A stretch of DNA of 64,000 nt, taken from positions 48,775,962 to 48,839,961 of the forward strand of contig OY720349.1 in assembly GCA_963082975.1 (NCBI GenBank), given 5' to 3'. Under the pieces are notes generated by a model, which did no database searches, was not told where the DNA came from, and saw only the letters and a list, made by a program, of their open reading frames with translations. This DNA comes from Labia minor (lineage: Eukaryota; Arthropoda; Insecta; Dermaptera; Spongiphoridae). Of the stretch, positions 1 through 13,303 are shown in pieces (the stretch's first letter is position 1; every line of letters begins with the position of its first letter). Both the position numbers and the translations under genes were made by a program.

Positions 1-165
1 TCTTCTGAAGCGAGAAGCGAAATGGGCCGGAAAATAGGCTGTCTGTTTTCAAAAAGGGATGCGAGTGACCCAAGCTAAGCAAGAAGGGCGGCGACTCAGG
101 CCACTGGAATAATCCCTTTCGCGAAAAGGGAAGAAACCTCCACCATCTAGGATGAATTTCAAAAA
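1..165. other. Unassigned GC-richer block at left edge
   Basis: This block is clearly less AT-rich than the following sequence and ends abruptly near 165. It contains a small stem-loop (TCCCTTT at 113-119 with AAAGGGA at 125-131). There is no convincing open frame and I do not recognise a repeat family. It could be the end of a unique or conserved noncoding block, or of a repeat that starts before the window. Confidence 0.3.
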
Positions 166-699
166 ATTATTCCATATAAATATCTATATTCATATCTCTC
201 ATTTATTGCAACAATATCATAACTCAAAAACACAATTTTCGAGAATATGAGTTTGATATCTTTTGTAACCGGGACATACATATTTCCCATAAGTATAAAA
301 TAAAATCTTAACTCCCAAAAATAAAAATAAACAAAACAAACTTGATTTTATAGAATATTTTAAAAAATATTATTTTGGTTTTCGTTGTATATATTAATAA
401 AAAATGTATATTTATATAGGCAAAAATAGTCATTCATCCAAATAAACTTTTTAATAATTAGATGTTGCATGTTGCATTCATTACATATTTTAAATCATTT
501 AATCATTAATCCAGTTCTTGTATTAAAGAATTCATTAAATATTAATTAATATTATTATTATTATTTTTATATTTTAATGAGTAGAAATCTTTATATAATT
601 TAATATACCAAAAGAATAAACTTCAGTACCAATTAACATAGATTTTCAAGAAAACATATAAATGATTATTGTAGTTTTTTACTAGAAATTCCCCAATGA
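166..699. other. AT-rich spacer
   Basis: Low-complexity A+T sequence with short ATT runs. I see no gene, repeat terminus or structured element in it. Confidence 0.5.
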
Positions 700-815
700 T
701 TAGGGAGAATAGGGATTGTGATCTAATAATAATTATAATAAAAATGGGATGGAAAGGATACGAGGCAAGAATGGGAGAGGAATTGTTAGCAAAAAGTCTG
801 TGTTGCCCCACACCA
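700..815 (+). mobile_element. Degenerate LINE reverse-transcriptase C-terminus
   Basis: Plus-strand translation contains WKGYEARMGEELLAKSL. It aligns with RWAGHVARMEEESLAKNV in the better copy at the right edge of the window (minus strand, 63600-64000). The motif is the familiar tail of arthropod non-LTR reverse transcriptases (WAGHVARM followed by GKRP.GR.R.RW). Here only a piece of about 40 codons survives and it is not flanked by the downstream part of the tail. This is a fossil fragment with no function expected. Confidence 0.55.
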
Positions 816-1094
816 CAAATAGATGGCGCCGCGCCAACGTGCACCAACCCAGGACGATAATAACATAATGGAGATATTGTATATAGTGTAGATATTGTCA
901 ATTGAGTTATGACTTCTTTTACATAAAGAAATGTTACTACATTATATTAAAATGTGTAACAGATTGATATGTAAGAAGGATATATCTTCAAGGGAAATCA
1001 TCGAAATTTTTGTCAAAAATATATTTCTCGATCACCATCTAAGAAATCTAAGAAGTAAATCAAAGTCCTTGGCCTGAAGATCTCAGCCTGTGAC

Positions 1095-1284
1095 AATTGA
1101 TGCAAAAAGGGTTAATTTATAAATAAAATTAACATTATTATTGTTAACTTAAAAATTGTGTAAATTTTATTTATGTGAGCAATTCTATACAAAGTTTTAA
1201 AAAAAATTGATGCAAAAAGGGTTAATTTATAAATAAAATTAACATTATTATTGTTAACTTAAAAATTGTGTAAATTTTATTTTT
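1095..1284. repeat. Recent 110-bp tandem duplication
   Basis: A segment of about 78 bp beginning AATTGATGCAAAAAGGG occurs at 1095 and again at 1205, with no difference that I can see over its whole length. The period is therefore 110 bp. The perfect match in fast-drifting AT-rich DNA implies a young duplication or a polymorphic tandem repeat. Confidence 0.85.
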
Positions 1285-1461
1285 GTATTTTATTATTATT
1301 ATTTTATTTTTACAGAAATTTTATATAAGGTGTTTAAAGAAAAATATGTATAAAGGATTTGTTTACAAATGAGATAAACATCATTATTGTTAACGATATT
1401 TTGTAATAATCTATTTTCAAATAAATATGCCACATACAACATTATTCTTTTATTCTATTCA

Positions 1462-1628
1462 TGAAAATTATGAAATTTTTCAGTTAAGTGAAAAATTATT
1501 TATTTTGTGATAAGACCAAAACAATTAAGCAATTTTATGAAAAATAAAAAAAAATTATTTCTGAAATGTCTGTTTTAGCTTTAAATAAATAATTTTTCAC
1601 TTAACTGAAAAATTTCATAATTTTTTCA
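1462..1628. repeat. Small element with about 42-bp inverted arms
   Basis: The arm at about 1462-1505 (containing TTTTTCAGTTAAGTGAAAAA) is repeated in inverted orientation at about 1584-1628. Some 80 bp of AT-rich DNA separates them. The size and symmetry fit a miniature inverted-repeat element of unknown superfamily. No target-site duplication is obvious. Confidence 0.55.
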
Positions 1629-1884
1629 TTCCTCCCGCTCTCTTATTCATTCAAATTGGATTTTAAAAATGGTGCCTGGTGCCAGGCCGTTTTTTTTCTC
1701 AATTAGTTCAAATATACATCACTATGAATAGCTCCAGACGCTGGTTCAAAAAAATAACATTGCGTGTCCCCCCCCCCTGACTCCAAGTCTTAGGCAATAA
1801 TTTCTAGCTCTCGTCAAGATTCAACATCCACCAAACCTATATATATGTCCGCCATAAGTTTATTTGTAGGGGAACCGATTGCGA

Positions 1885-2216
1885 AAATCCTAAGGACGCG
1901 GTGGGGATAACTAATTTTGGAGAGACTGATTGAAAATCAAGGTCGTAAGAGAGAAAGGAGAAAAACAAGTCAGATGGAAATGGCTCAGAATACGGGTATT
2001 TTGACATATGTGGTTGTTTAGGCCAAGAACTTTCGAGTTCCGTTGAGCCACAAAGATAGAAATTACAATAAAAATATCACTTATAGAAAAATTTATATTG
2101 TTTAGACAATTTTTTGGAATTTGTCAAGGTTTGTTTAATTTAATTTTATTTTAGTGTAGTATATTCTAACTAAGGCATCGAATGTATAAAGGAAATAAAT
2201 TATTATTATTATTATT
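1885..2216 (+). mobile_element. 3' end of the LINE family with ATT-repeat tail
   Basis: Contains the family's final coding stretch and 3' untranslated region: the segment CAAGAACTTTCGAGTTCCG near 2027 matches the copies at about 6720, 27840, 27975 and 63620. The sequence ends AAGGAAATAAATTATTATTATTATT, a microsatellite tail typical of some non-LTR retrotransposons. This copy therefore defines the 3' terminus of the family. Reading frames are decayed and the 5' part is missing, as expected for 5'-truncated LINE insertions. Confidence 0.6.
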
Positions 2217-5200
2217 ATATTATATATTAGAATAGTTACTATCTTCTGGAGCAACATTCGATCGACGCAACCGTGATTGAAATAAATGTTTAAATTTTAT
2301 TAAAAAAAAAACTTATTTTTCTGCAGTCACAAATCATAAAGAAGAATTTAAACCGCAATAAGTTGATCAAAAGGATTTAAGAATAATTTTAAAAACACTC
2401 TAAATCATGCGTATATATTAAAAGATTTATTTATTTATTCTAGTCTAGAATAGCTTGAAAAACTTCTCTTCATCTTTTTCTAATCTGAAAAATGACATTT
2501 GTTTGTTTTAATAAATTTTCCAAATGAGAGAGCATAGAGTATATTGGAGTGAGTAAGAATGAGGAAGAAGAGTGGGAGAAAAAATGGAATACCATTAGTT
2601 GATTTAACATGGTTTAAAAACACTCCCTTAAGATCAAGATAAAGTACGATTATCCAGGCCATTTATCATATTTATTTCGATATTTGAATTTATCTTCTCC
2701 TTCCTCCCCTCTTGGATTGTCCTCAGTGTCTTCTAATAAACATGAAAAATTCTTTCATGGGGTGACATCAGTTAAAATAAATACCAATTTAAAATGAGCT
2801 AGCTAGTGGGTGATTTTTAGAAGGGGAGAATTTCGGATCACGATTTGATTTCGATTTGATTGGCCAGTCGTGTGTGAATAGACCCTTTGCAGCTCTAAAA
2901 ACCGTTCAAGCCAGAGGCGAAAGGGCAGTTTTTCGTTTGAAGACCTTTCTGAGATTACATTAAATTCAACAATAAATAAATTTGGAATGCCCATCACACT
3001 TCCTTGATTTTAATCATATATATATATATATACTAATATAATAATATTTTAAAATCTTTCACACTTGAGCTGGAATTAAACAGGTTGAATTTGAAAAATG
3101 AATGAATCTGTTAATAAAAATTGATTGATAGGATAAATTTATACTTTTTTTTTTTGGATTTCCATATGAATGATTCAGTAGTTTTACAATGATCATTCTG
3201 TGTATCATGTTCAAAACATCAAATGTTATAAAATCGGGAAGTGTTGCACTTGAAACTTAATCATATTATTTTATCATCACGATATTCGATCGGATTTTAT
3301 TAGAATTTAATGAAAGTTAAAATGAAAATCTTATACACCACTAGTATCAAAGTTTTTAAAGAGTTTTACACTTCAAAATTGTTTACTCTTTATAAAAAAA
3401 TAAAAAATAAAAAAAAAAATAAAATAATAGTTTATTTAATCAAAGTAAAAATTAATTTTATAGGAAAATTCCGAAAATAATTCCTTGTTTGAGGATTAAG
3501 GTCTATGGTGGTCCTTTGTGTTAGACATAAGGGTTATTCAGGTATTTGAAGGTTTGTCCGATCTAAAAGCCACAAATTTGTCATCCCTCGGGTTGTTTAC
3601 TCTCTCAGGATGGGAGAGCAAGGGCGAGAGGGTCAACAGTCGAGGGTCGTTGAGTTTGTCCACTGGCTCATTTCCACCCCCCAACCCAAACAAACCCCTT
3701 AAGAATTGATAATAGTTATTCACTTCAAAAAATCATATTTCTCTATATTTTCTCAAATACTTGAAAATATTAGAAATTGAAAATAAAACAAAATGATTAT
3801 TAATTAAATAAAAAAAAACATTAATGTAAATTAATAAAAATAAATAAAATAAATATAAATAGAATTCTCCAGTATAAAAAGGAGTGTTCAAAGATGTTTA
3901 GACTTAAAAAAGCAGAAATTTTACTTGTTTTATTGATAAAGAATAAATTATTGAATGTTTTAATTTTATAGAATATATTTTTTTAACTGTAAAAAAATAT
4001 AAAATTTTTATTATTTTAAACTAAAGAGAGATAAAAATGTGTTAAAAAAATGAAATTTTTTCTATATTAGTTTAATAATTTATATTAAATAAAAATAGAA
4101 AAATACTGTCCTTTTTATGGTTTACAATTTATATTTTATTCATTAATTATCTTAATAAATTATGTTAAAGTTATGTTAATAAATTTTTAAATTATTTTTA
4201 TTTTTAATTCTTTTAATGTGTTAATATATCTTACATAATGTTGCAATATCATAAAAACTGTTATAAATTTTATATTAAATAGTTTTGTTTTTCAATTCTA
4301 ATCATTTGGAAAAAAATGAAGTAATTTGTTGAATTTTACTCTGATTAAGTATATAAATGACGGATAAAACCAAGCAGTTAGGCAGCCCACTCAGTCATTT
4401 ATCCTGATGTCTAACTGAACCCCCGAGTTTAATGGAGACCTGACATGGGGTGAGCAAAATGGCTATCTTGGGGATGAAAAGGGAGAGAGATGGAGAGGTT
4501 GCTTGCTACGCACACTAATTGTAGCGGTTTCCGTCCACTTCACGGAAATACCTTGTTAGTCAGCACAGAAAATGATCACCCAATCAAAAGTTAAAATAAA
4601 ATGTATATTTTTTATTGTTTGTTTGTTTTTTTTTTCAAGGTAAATTTTTATTAAAAGAGAAACATTTTATAAATAAAAGATCGACTTCCTTTGAGCCATG
4701 AGGCTACCGCAGCTATTCAGGTTTTGAAACCGCCCCGCAGTTAAAATAAAAAAAAAAAAAAATTAAAGAAAAACCAAACAACAGACGGAGACTATGGAAG
4801 GAGAGGAGAGATGTTAAAGGTGTCTCGAATTTGTCATTGGTCCATGCTTGTTTAACAATATCTGATATTCCAGTTAAAAAAAATCCTGTTGGATACTGAG
4901 AATATGAGCTTACAAGATTTATCTCTTTATTCGATTCCAAAATGTTCAATTTCTAATATAAAATGAAAAAAAAATTGTGGAAATGCAATTCAATTTTAAT
5001 TGGTTCTTGATTTTAAAATTTTTTCCTTATTTGTATAATTTATATTCATTAAAAAATGGCGTCCAACTAAATTTATTTAAAATTTGTGAAATCTGTTTTT
5101 TTAGATTTTTATAATATAATATATAGAATTTGTTAAAAGATATCAAAAAAAATTAAACATTCTAATATAAGTAGACAAGATTCTCATGTTGTTGGCGTGA

Positions 5201-5723
5201 AACAAAAATATATTTTTTGCCAGTTTGAAAGAAATTGAAAACTGTTCATTATTTTTCATTTTAATTTTTTAATATCATGATGGATGAAAATATATTTTTT
5301 TAATAATTAATTATGTTATCAATAGATACGAAACTTCAATATAATAATTTTGATAATCAAAATATTTTTTGAATATTTTCGTAATATCATTTTCGTTCGA
5401 TACTTACTTTATCCGAACAATAAGACTGTTTTTAATTTTCAAACGTTATTTACTATGAGTATTAAATTAGAATTCAATAAGTATAAATATAATATCTTAA
5501 ACATAATTTTTTTTATATTTTTCTCCACATTTTGAATTTTTATAAATTTTAATTTCACTTTTACAAAATCCAATCAGAAAATAATATAATTTGAAGATTA
5601 ATAAAATACATTAAAAGGACACAATTGGATGCGTCGTATTTGAAAAATAATCAGATTTTGAAGTCGAGCTTAAGAGAAGATTGAATGGGTGTAATTCTTT
5701 CATTAATAAAAGTAATAAAAATT
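2217..5723. other. AT-rich spacer with several composition islands
   Basis: No gene recognised. Balanced-composition islands lie at about 2690-3005, 3480-3720, 4375-4560 and 4680-4930. Their open frames (60-78 codons) lack family resemblance and occur on both strands over the same bases, which argues against coding. The islands are candidates for conserved noncoding sequence. The rest is A+T-rich with long A or T runs. Confidence 0.4.
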
Positions 5724-5972
5724 TACTAGACCAGGGGTGAGCAACCTTTTTAACCCACGGGCCAATTTAAATTGTAAAATTTTGTGGCGGGCCGCACTTA
5801 CTAATAATTTACAAAGCTTTATATATATACTAATAAACATTATAATATTGTTTATAAATAATCGAGACGAATAATAAAATTATATTTTAGAAATGCTCGG
5901 CGGGCCACAGAAAAATCTTTAAAGGGCCGCATGCGGCCCGCGGGCCGCGGGTTGCTTATCCCTGTACTAGAC
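5724..5972. mobile_element. hAT miniature element with 8-bp target duplication
   Basis: The 233-bp element (5732-5964) begins CAGGGGTGAGCAACC and ends GGTTGCTTATCCCTG, forming imperfect terminal inverted repeats. It is bracketed by identical 8-bp copies of TACTAGAC (5724-5731 and 5965-5972). An 8-bp duplication with CAGGG-type termini is the hAT superfamily signature. The interior carries a GC-rich palindromic stretch (GCATGCGGCCCGCGGGCCGC, about 5929-5948) flanking AT-rich DNA. It has no coding capacity, so it is a non-autonomous copy. The intact duplication suggests a fairly young insertion. Confidence 0.93.
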
Positions 5973-6496
5973 CATTTTGAAAATTAAAATATAATATCTA
6001 TTTTATCTTGGATTAAAATTTTGAATTGAAAAGTAATTTAATAATCGATTAATTTTGTTTTCAAAAATCAGTTGTTCAATAGTATTTAAATAAATGATAT
6101 TTTTGAAATTTCTTATAAATGGAAGCCAATAGAAAGAAAATGAAAAGACTGAATATATGAGGTGAGAGTAATGGATTAATCGAACCTCTGGCAATGACCA
6201 CACCTCGTTTTAAACACCGGTTGCCATTACAACAGATAAAAGACCGATTAAAGATCATAAACTGAAGCTTGATTAATAACTGAATGGACGAGTGATTAGA
6301 AGGGATGGGCTGGTAGGATAATAAACAAATTGGGCACTGGTGCATAACCGACAAATTTAAATTAACTAGCCTTTATCACACGATTTTCACTTAATATGCT
6401 ACTATCATATTCTAATTATATTTAAGTATTATAAAATATAAAACGAATCACTTAAAATTTAAAATTCATAAAAAAATTATTATTGATATAATTATT
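5973..6496. other. Spacer with composition island 6140-6360
   Basis: The island is less AT-rich. It has overlapping short open frames on the minus strand that show no domain. No gene is supported. Confidence 0.35.
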
Positions 6497-6760
6497 GATT
6501 TATAAAATCGAGAAGGCTGCGATGTGCAGGGCACCTGGCGAGAATGGGAGAAGAAAGAATGGCAGAAAAATATATTGGTGGGGAGACGGATTGGGAAACG
6601 TCCGCTTGAAAGACCAAGGACACGATGGGTGGAAGGGACGTAAGAGAGATGGGAGAGGGTGGGAGTTGGATGGATGTGGCTCAGGATAGGAACTATGAGA
6701 AATGTGGTTGCTGGGGCCAAGAACTTTCGATTTCCGTAGAGCCATGGAGATAGATAAATA
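6497..6760 (+). mobile_element. LINE reverse-transcriptase C-terminus, degenerate
   Basis: Another copy of the family seen at 1885-2216 and 63600-64000. On the plus strand it contains the segment for a GHLARMG-like motif (GGCGAGAATGGGAGAAG near 6537), then GACGGATTGGGAAACGTCCG (the GKRP region), then the RTRW region, and finally AAATGTGGTTGCTGGGGCC (6699) and AACTTTCGATTTCCG. Reading frame is lost in more than one place. The long minus-strand open frames over this interval are antisense shadows. Confidence 0.7.
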
Positions 6761-9700
6761 GATAGAATATTGATATATGGTACTCTATCAATTAAAATTA
6801 AATAAAAAAAGAAATTCAAAAGCTCAATTTCCAATTTTTCTCTTTTTTAAAAAATAATTAGTTTTCATTTTTAATTGTCCTCTCAAATCCCATGACCTGT
6901 TTATTGATGCTACTAGTTTTTTTTTCCAAAAATTTAAAATACATATACTTAAATATAACTCTAATTCAAATAAAACGGTCCAAATGAAAGAAAACAGAAT
7001 ATAATTTTCCCGATTAGAAAAATGATTATGAGTTGATATACGCCTGAAAATTTAATTGGAAGTTGATTTGTCAACTTGCTCCAAGCAAAAAAATGTACAA
7101 TATTCATTATTAAAAAAGTCTTTAATTAAGAAATTTGATTATAATAAAATTAGATTATCGTTTGTGTGTGTGTGTGTGTGTGTGTGTCGAAAGTAAATTA
7201 TTTAGTATACATTTTCAGCTGCTGGTTGATAAATTGATGATGAATTTTTCAATTTTCTATCACTTTTTACTTGGTAATTACATAAGTATATTTAAGTAAA
7301 AAAACTTAAGAGTCAAAATATAATTACTAACTCTACTGGAAATCAAATATTTACCAAGTGTCTTTTGCTTTCGGGCTAAGCTCTATTATTAACTTTTTTA
7401 ATCAGAGATTAGAAATAGAAGGTTATTTTAAAATTTCATATTTGCATTATCTGTTTAATTTCCAAGTCGATTCATTTCTCATCCCTTCTATAATAAATGC
7501 ATAAATATGGATCATTTTTTTTTATATATTTGAAGAAGAAGCTACTTAAAAAAGAATAACTAAGTCTGTTGAATCATTAATTTTGTTCACTTTTTTTTTT
7601 TGTTATTTTATTCTTTTTTTTCTGTTGAAGCATAGAATATTCATAAATCAATCTTCGATGAAGATAATAATACTTTCAAATTCATCCAAGAAAATGCTTA
7701 CTCTAAATAAATATTATATCAAGTTGTTTTATTATTAAACGGCATATTTTAATTGACTCTTTGTACAGATTATTTTTTCAACGATATAAAACTTTGCAAG
7801 AAAGACGAAAATTTCGGAGAAAAAAAAAAATTAGCATTTTAATAATAAATTTTAGTACAATTCGCTTTTAGAAGGATTTTTGATGAATTAAAGTTTATAA
7901 TTAACGTAAGAAAAGAAGCATGAGGGAGAAAAAAAGCTAAATTTGTAAAATTAAAAATTAAAATCCTCTCATAAAATTAAGAGAGATCGAATGTAAAGTT
8001 TTTTAAGGAAAGAACAAACAATACTTTTGCTCATTCCTCATAAACAATAGAATACAAGCTTTTGTTCAATTAATATCCCTTCTTAAATTCATAGTATTTT
8101 CTAATATTGTAAAATTTATCTTATCATTCTAAAATTATAGAATTATAAAAAATGCTATTTCCTCATGATATTTAAACTTGTTTTTCTTTTTAAATTATAA
8201 AATCATGTATATTTTTTATTTGTAATTTCTCGAAAATTCCCTAAACAACACGCCTGATCTAACGAATTCGATTCAAAAATGTTTATTTCATCTCCAAATA
8301 ATTTCTATAAAATTTAACATAACTTATTAAAGATTTATTAATAATTATTTTTAATTAAATAAAAGAATTTTTATTCTATACTAACTGACCCAATGAACTT
8401 TGTAGAGCGTTAGAATCAATAAATATTTATTAGGTATACTAAAATGGGAAAAATGAAATTTTATTGAAAATTTAATCTATATGAACGAGTGAGAGGGCAG
8501 CAGAATCCAATGGTGAATATAATATATATTAACAACATTAAATTAAATTAACATATAATTCGAAATCAAAATTTTCTATATACATAAAGATGAGTTACCA
8601 AGAAAATACTACTAATAATAATAATTTTCCTATTAAGAAAATAATAGTTCGTAAAATCAGAATTTAGAAAATTATTAAAAAAAAATAATAATACATCTAA
8701 AATTAATGAATCATTGCTATAAATATTTAATGATAAAATAGAATTCTTAATCATAATGAAGTTAATATAGTAAATTTGGGTTTTTTCCTTATTATCGGTT
8801 GACGTAAATGAAGATATTGTGATCACATTTTTTTTTTATTTTTCAAATTAGTTCATTCAAATCTAATCTTGATCGAAATAAAAAAAAACTTTCTTTTCTT
8901 TAACTTAATATTTTTTCCTTAGTTTTTATTACAAAAATGTTTATTTTTCATTAGATCATAAAATTTCATCATAATATTTACATATAAACTTTTTGAAAAT
9001 TCGCACATTAAAAAAAAAAACGAAAAAAAAACGAAAGTGATACCAGATAAATGAACGCTTGAATGAAAGGGAAAGGGAGAGATATATAGAAAGGAGAGGT
9101 TTACTTACCGGTTCTTAAAGGTTATGAAGTATTTCAAAGTTACACTATCATTTATGTCGCTTTTCTTAAAATATTTTATCTTAAATAGATCGTCAAATTT
9201 TTTTATTTCCCGTTTTTACGAATGATACTTAAGATTTTGATAAAAAATTCATATTTAGTTAATTAAATTTTAATATAAAATTTGAAATAAGTATAATTTA
9301 TTTGTGTGGATTTGATGGTTGATTTCGTATCCAATAATTTTAATCAAATCATTCATCCCTCTTGGCTAAGAATATTTTTATAATTTTAATTGAATTTGTA
9401 AAATATCTATTTAAATATTGAAAATAAAAATATTTAAAATATTCCTTTCAAAAATTATTTTTCAATTCAATTAAATATAAAATATTTATTATTTATTTTT
9501 AAATTTGTTTTATTAATATATAAAAAAAAACTATTGAATAGAATTGATAAATTAAATAAAAATAATACATATGTATATAAATATTTTTATTTTATTTTTA
9601 TTATTTATTATTCTCTTATGTTACTTTATAATGTATTATTCATTTTTTTCTTACCTAAATTCTGCCTATTACCTCAAACTACAAGATAATGTATAAAAAA

Positions 9701-12371
9701 CGGTTAAATTCAAATTTAATTATCATTGAAACCAATTTAAAATTGGTATAACAAGATACGATTATAAACTAAAAAGTAATTAATATGAAAATTAATAATT
9801 AATAGTATATTTTTTCAGGATTTATTGCTTTGTAAGAGATTCTTTAACAAATAATCTAACCCTTTTACCATTAATTAATCAATTGATTACATAGAATTTG
9901 TAAAAAAAAATTCATCTATTTGCTTGCATTAAAAATAATAATAATTATTTATCTTAACTCTTTTCAAGATAATTAACAAAAAAACATTTTCTATATTTAT
10001 ATCAATATTTTTCAAAATTTACACCCATTTAAATAATTGTGCAAATTATCTAACATTTTTTAATCTATAATATTTCAAATTATAAATCATGTACATTTCT
10101 CCAAGTTTTTTAATTAATTTTCTGAATAGATTTTTTTTTCTAATGACCAAAGGCTAATAAATAAACAAATAAAATTTGAAAAGAAGAAAAAATTATTCAA
10201 TATTAATGTATTCCTAATCTGGTAAAAGAAACCCACTCTCTCGTGCTGTTGCCTCCACTGAAAGCAAATCTTTCTTAAGCTATGCATCCTTTCAGAGTTC
10301 CTAATAAAAAGCCATCAGAGATGTTGATTATGAATGTGAGGAGCTATTTGCTGAGAATTATCCGGGCAGCTGACCTCGTGGCATTCGTTGCTTTTGAAAT
10401 AAGATCTATTTCATCCGTCTGGCGACCAACCCCCCCCCCCCCCACCTCCTCCCACTCCCCACTCTCTTTTTCTCGTACTCAATCCATCGTAGTATCTCTT
10501 GAAATTCTGATTGCAAGCATGAATATCCATTTCGAAAATAATTAACTGAGAGCTTTGACGGATCCTGATCTCATCAGTCGCTTGAAAATCAAGTCCAGAC
10601 TTGGGCTGCATTGCAGAGGCTAATTATTACTCACTCGTTCTTGTTTTATATATCTACTCTTCTCTTTCTTTCTATTATATTAATGTTACAGAATAGGATA
10701 ATTTTAATGGATCATTGTTTAGTAGTTGGATTTTGGATTTTCAAAAGCAAAGATTGAAATAAATCAAATAATTAATAGGAGTAATATATATTTAGATATA
10801 TATATATATATATTATTAATTGTAGTCATATACCTTGAAAAAAAAACATTTTTTGAGATGAAATCAAATATTTTTTTTATTAAAAATGTATTTATTAAAT
10901 ATCTATGAAATTATTAAAAAAAAATATATATATTGAAATATTAAATAAATTGTTCCAAAGGTGCGTTAAATCAAAATTTTAAATAAAAATACTGGAATCC
11001 TTTAATCTTAAAACAAAATTAAAATTCTAAATAATTTTAATAAATAAAATTTATATTTTATCTTTTAATGGTGATTAAAATTGTATATGAAATTTAAATG
11101 AATAAATTAATAATAAAAAAATATAAAAATGAAATTAAATAAAAAATTTAAAAAATTTTAATATTAACAAATAAAATAAAAACTTTACTAAATGTACCTA
11201 AATAAATAAAAAAGATGATAAGAAAATAATTAATAACACGTCACTCCCTGTTAGTGATATTAAAGAATATTAATAAATATTTTTTTATATTTCTGGAGGG
11301 GTTCGGAAAGTCGAGTGTTGTCTTCCGTTCAGAGAGCAGTTAATTTTTATTACAAAAAAAAAAAAAATATAATTTAGAGATGAAGTCCGACATGAAAATG
11401 ATACCCAGCCATCAAAGTAATGTAGAGAATTAATCAAAAGATCTGTTTATATTAATCATTTGTGTCGTCCCAGAGAAATCGAATATGAAAAATAATCAAG
11501 AAGAAAGAAAAATGGAAGGAGTGAAAAAGTTTTGTAGTATGGCATTTGAGAAGTATTAATTAAGCTTCATAACCTCTGTTCAGTACAAAAGTCATAAAGA
11601 GGACGCGCCGGCTGTTAAGGATTACAGATACCCTCCATCCAGAACATTTTCGGAGTGGTCAATAAATGTATAATCCGACTTTATATAAATATACAATATA
11701 TTATGCGCTAAAATGAACTTAAACCATCTTAGTATAGTCGGACAGCTGTCACACATGCGATTACTTTGAAAGGCACACTGACTCGTTAAAAATGACCAAC
11801 GTTCAACCGGTATACGTTTTTTCTCATTGAAATATAGTAAATATTGGAGCTTTCCTTTGAAGCTGATGGCGATTACCCTACGGAAAATGCACGCCAACTT
11901 TTCAAAAGAAATCAAGCATCTGCAACGGAGGGGCTGAGTGTAAAAATGAGGGAATTGAAAATAAGCGAGATGTGGAAGTGAGTGGAGTGGTGGCCCACTT
12001 GCTGACCAGAACAGTTTGGTCAAAATGAATTTTTTCTCATAATATGATCAAAGTATGAATTCGTTTGTAACAGTTTGTGTGAACTCGAATTAACACGACA
12101 AGACTAAAATATCTGACAACCGGGATTAAAATGTGAGGGAAAAAGAGAGTAGGATTACAAAAAAGCTTTCTTTATATTAACACTAGATTATATTTATTAA
12201 ACTGTTTTAATGTTAATTAGAAAAATTTCTTTTTAATTTTTTTTTTTTAATTTAACAGGTGGGAGACTCAAAAAATCATTGGATAACATATCAAATAGTT
12301 AAATTATACTATAAACTGTGACTAGGTTAATTAAATAAATTGAACCGAAAATAATAAAAATAATAATAATA

Positions 12372-12403
<32 letters not shown>

Positions 12404-12492
12404 AAAATATTAGAATATAGTCTGAATTTCTCTAGTTGGGGTCTATGGAATCCATCCACACTCCAGATTCATATTTAGGAAGGTACTTGATA
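6761..12492. other. Long AT-rich region with two islands and microsatellites
   Basis: No gene recognised in 5.7 kb. It contains a (TG)n tract at 7163-7187, an (AT)n tract near 12378-12402, and a balanced-composition island at about 10210-10640 with a run of 14 C at 10430-10443. A second broad island spans about 11290-12050. The latter holds an open frame of 133 codons on the minus strand (11622-12023) without recognisable domain, so I do not call it a gene. Confidence 0.4.
10210..10640. promoter_or_regulatory. Candidate conserved noncoding island
   Basis: About 430 bp of near-balanced base composition within very AT-rich flanks, with sharp edges and no repeat relatives in this window. It includes a pyrimidine-rich stretch around a C14 run and homeodomain-type ATTA cores. 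Short open frames on both strands overlap and lack family similarity. A regulatory role is inferred only from composition and uniqueness. Confidence 0.25.
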
Positions 12493-13303
12493 AATACTTT
12501 ATAAAAAAAAAAATTTTAAAAAAACCACGTTTTACTAACGGACTAAAAAGGAGAAAATAATTTTTTTCTGAAAATCCATACTGACATGACATACAAGAGA
12601 TCTGATTTGAATCAAACTGTTCATAACGTAAAACGTGGGGCGCAACAAATAATAATTTTTCTATTCAAATCTGATTTCCTTTATTAATTTTTATTTAGCA
12701 TCAATCGTTGTATTTTTTAAGGCTTAAGTTTTCACCAAAATTCTTGTAGAAGGGAATATTATTAGTAATACGATAGGATAAGTTTCGTGATATAATTTTT
12801 ATAAATATTACCTATTAAGTATTTAACAGACTTTTTGTAAAAAAGAATATTATTAGTTAATCATTAGAAAATTTATCGATTATTTAATATATTTAAAAAT
12901 TGTTTAAGATACTAACTTATACTATCAAACTTTTCAAATATCAAATTTTTTATCAGATCACTTGTAAAAGGGAATAATATTAGTAGTCCAATAGATTTTT
13001 TTTAATTTAAATTCTTTCGAGCATTAAATTTAATATTTTTGATAAAGATCAATATTCATTCGTCAAATTATATTATGCGTGGTTTTAATGTTTATTTTGA
13101 GATTTATATATTTTCTATATTTTTATTAGAAGCAGGATATTTTAGACATATTTGCGCCCCACGTTTTACGTTATGGACAGTTTGATTCAAATCAGATCTC
13201 TTGTATGTCATGTCAGTATGGATTTTCAGAAAAAAATTATTTTCTCCTTTTTAGTCCGTTAGTAAAACGTGGTTTTTTAAAAATTTTTTTTTTATAAAGT
13301 ATT
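12493..13303. mobile_element. Fold-back element with 153-bp inverted arms
   Basis: The left arm (12493-12645) and right arm (13152-13303) are inverted copies of one another with only a few differences; the spacer is 506 bp. Each arm itself contains an inner inverted pair, CCACGTTTTAC (12525-12535) and GTAAAACGTGG (12628-12638). It therefore looks like two small inverted-repeat units facing each other. The spacer holds three imperfect copies of a GGGAATATTATTAGTA-like motif (near 12755, 12842 and 12970). No coding capacity and no superfamily-specific terminus was recognised. Confidence 0.8.

Noticed and set aside
6466-6834. Minus-strand open frame of 122 codons
   Set aside because: It lies antisense to the degenerate LINE C-terminus at 6497-6760; its Pro/Ser/His-rich sequence is the reverse of the Gly/Arg/Trp-rich LINE tail.
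11622-12023. Minus-strand open frame of 133 codons, the longest in the window
   Set aside because: No recognisable domain, erratic composition, and it lies in a balanced-composition island where stops are rarer. Not enough to call a gene.
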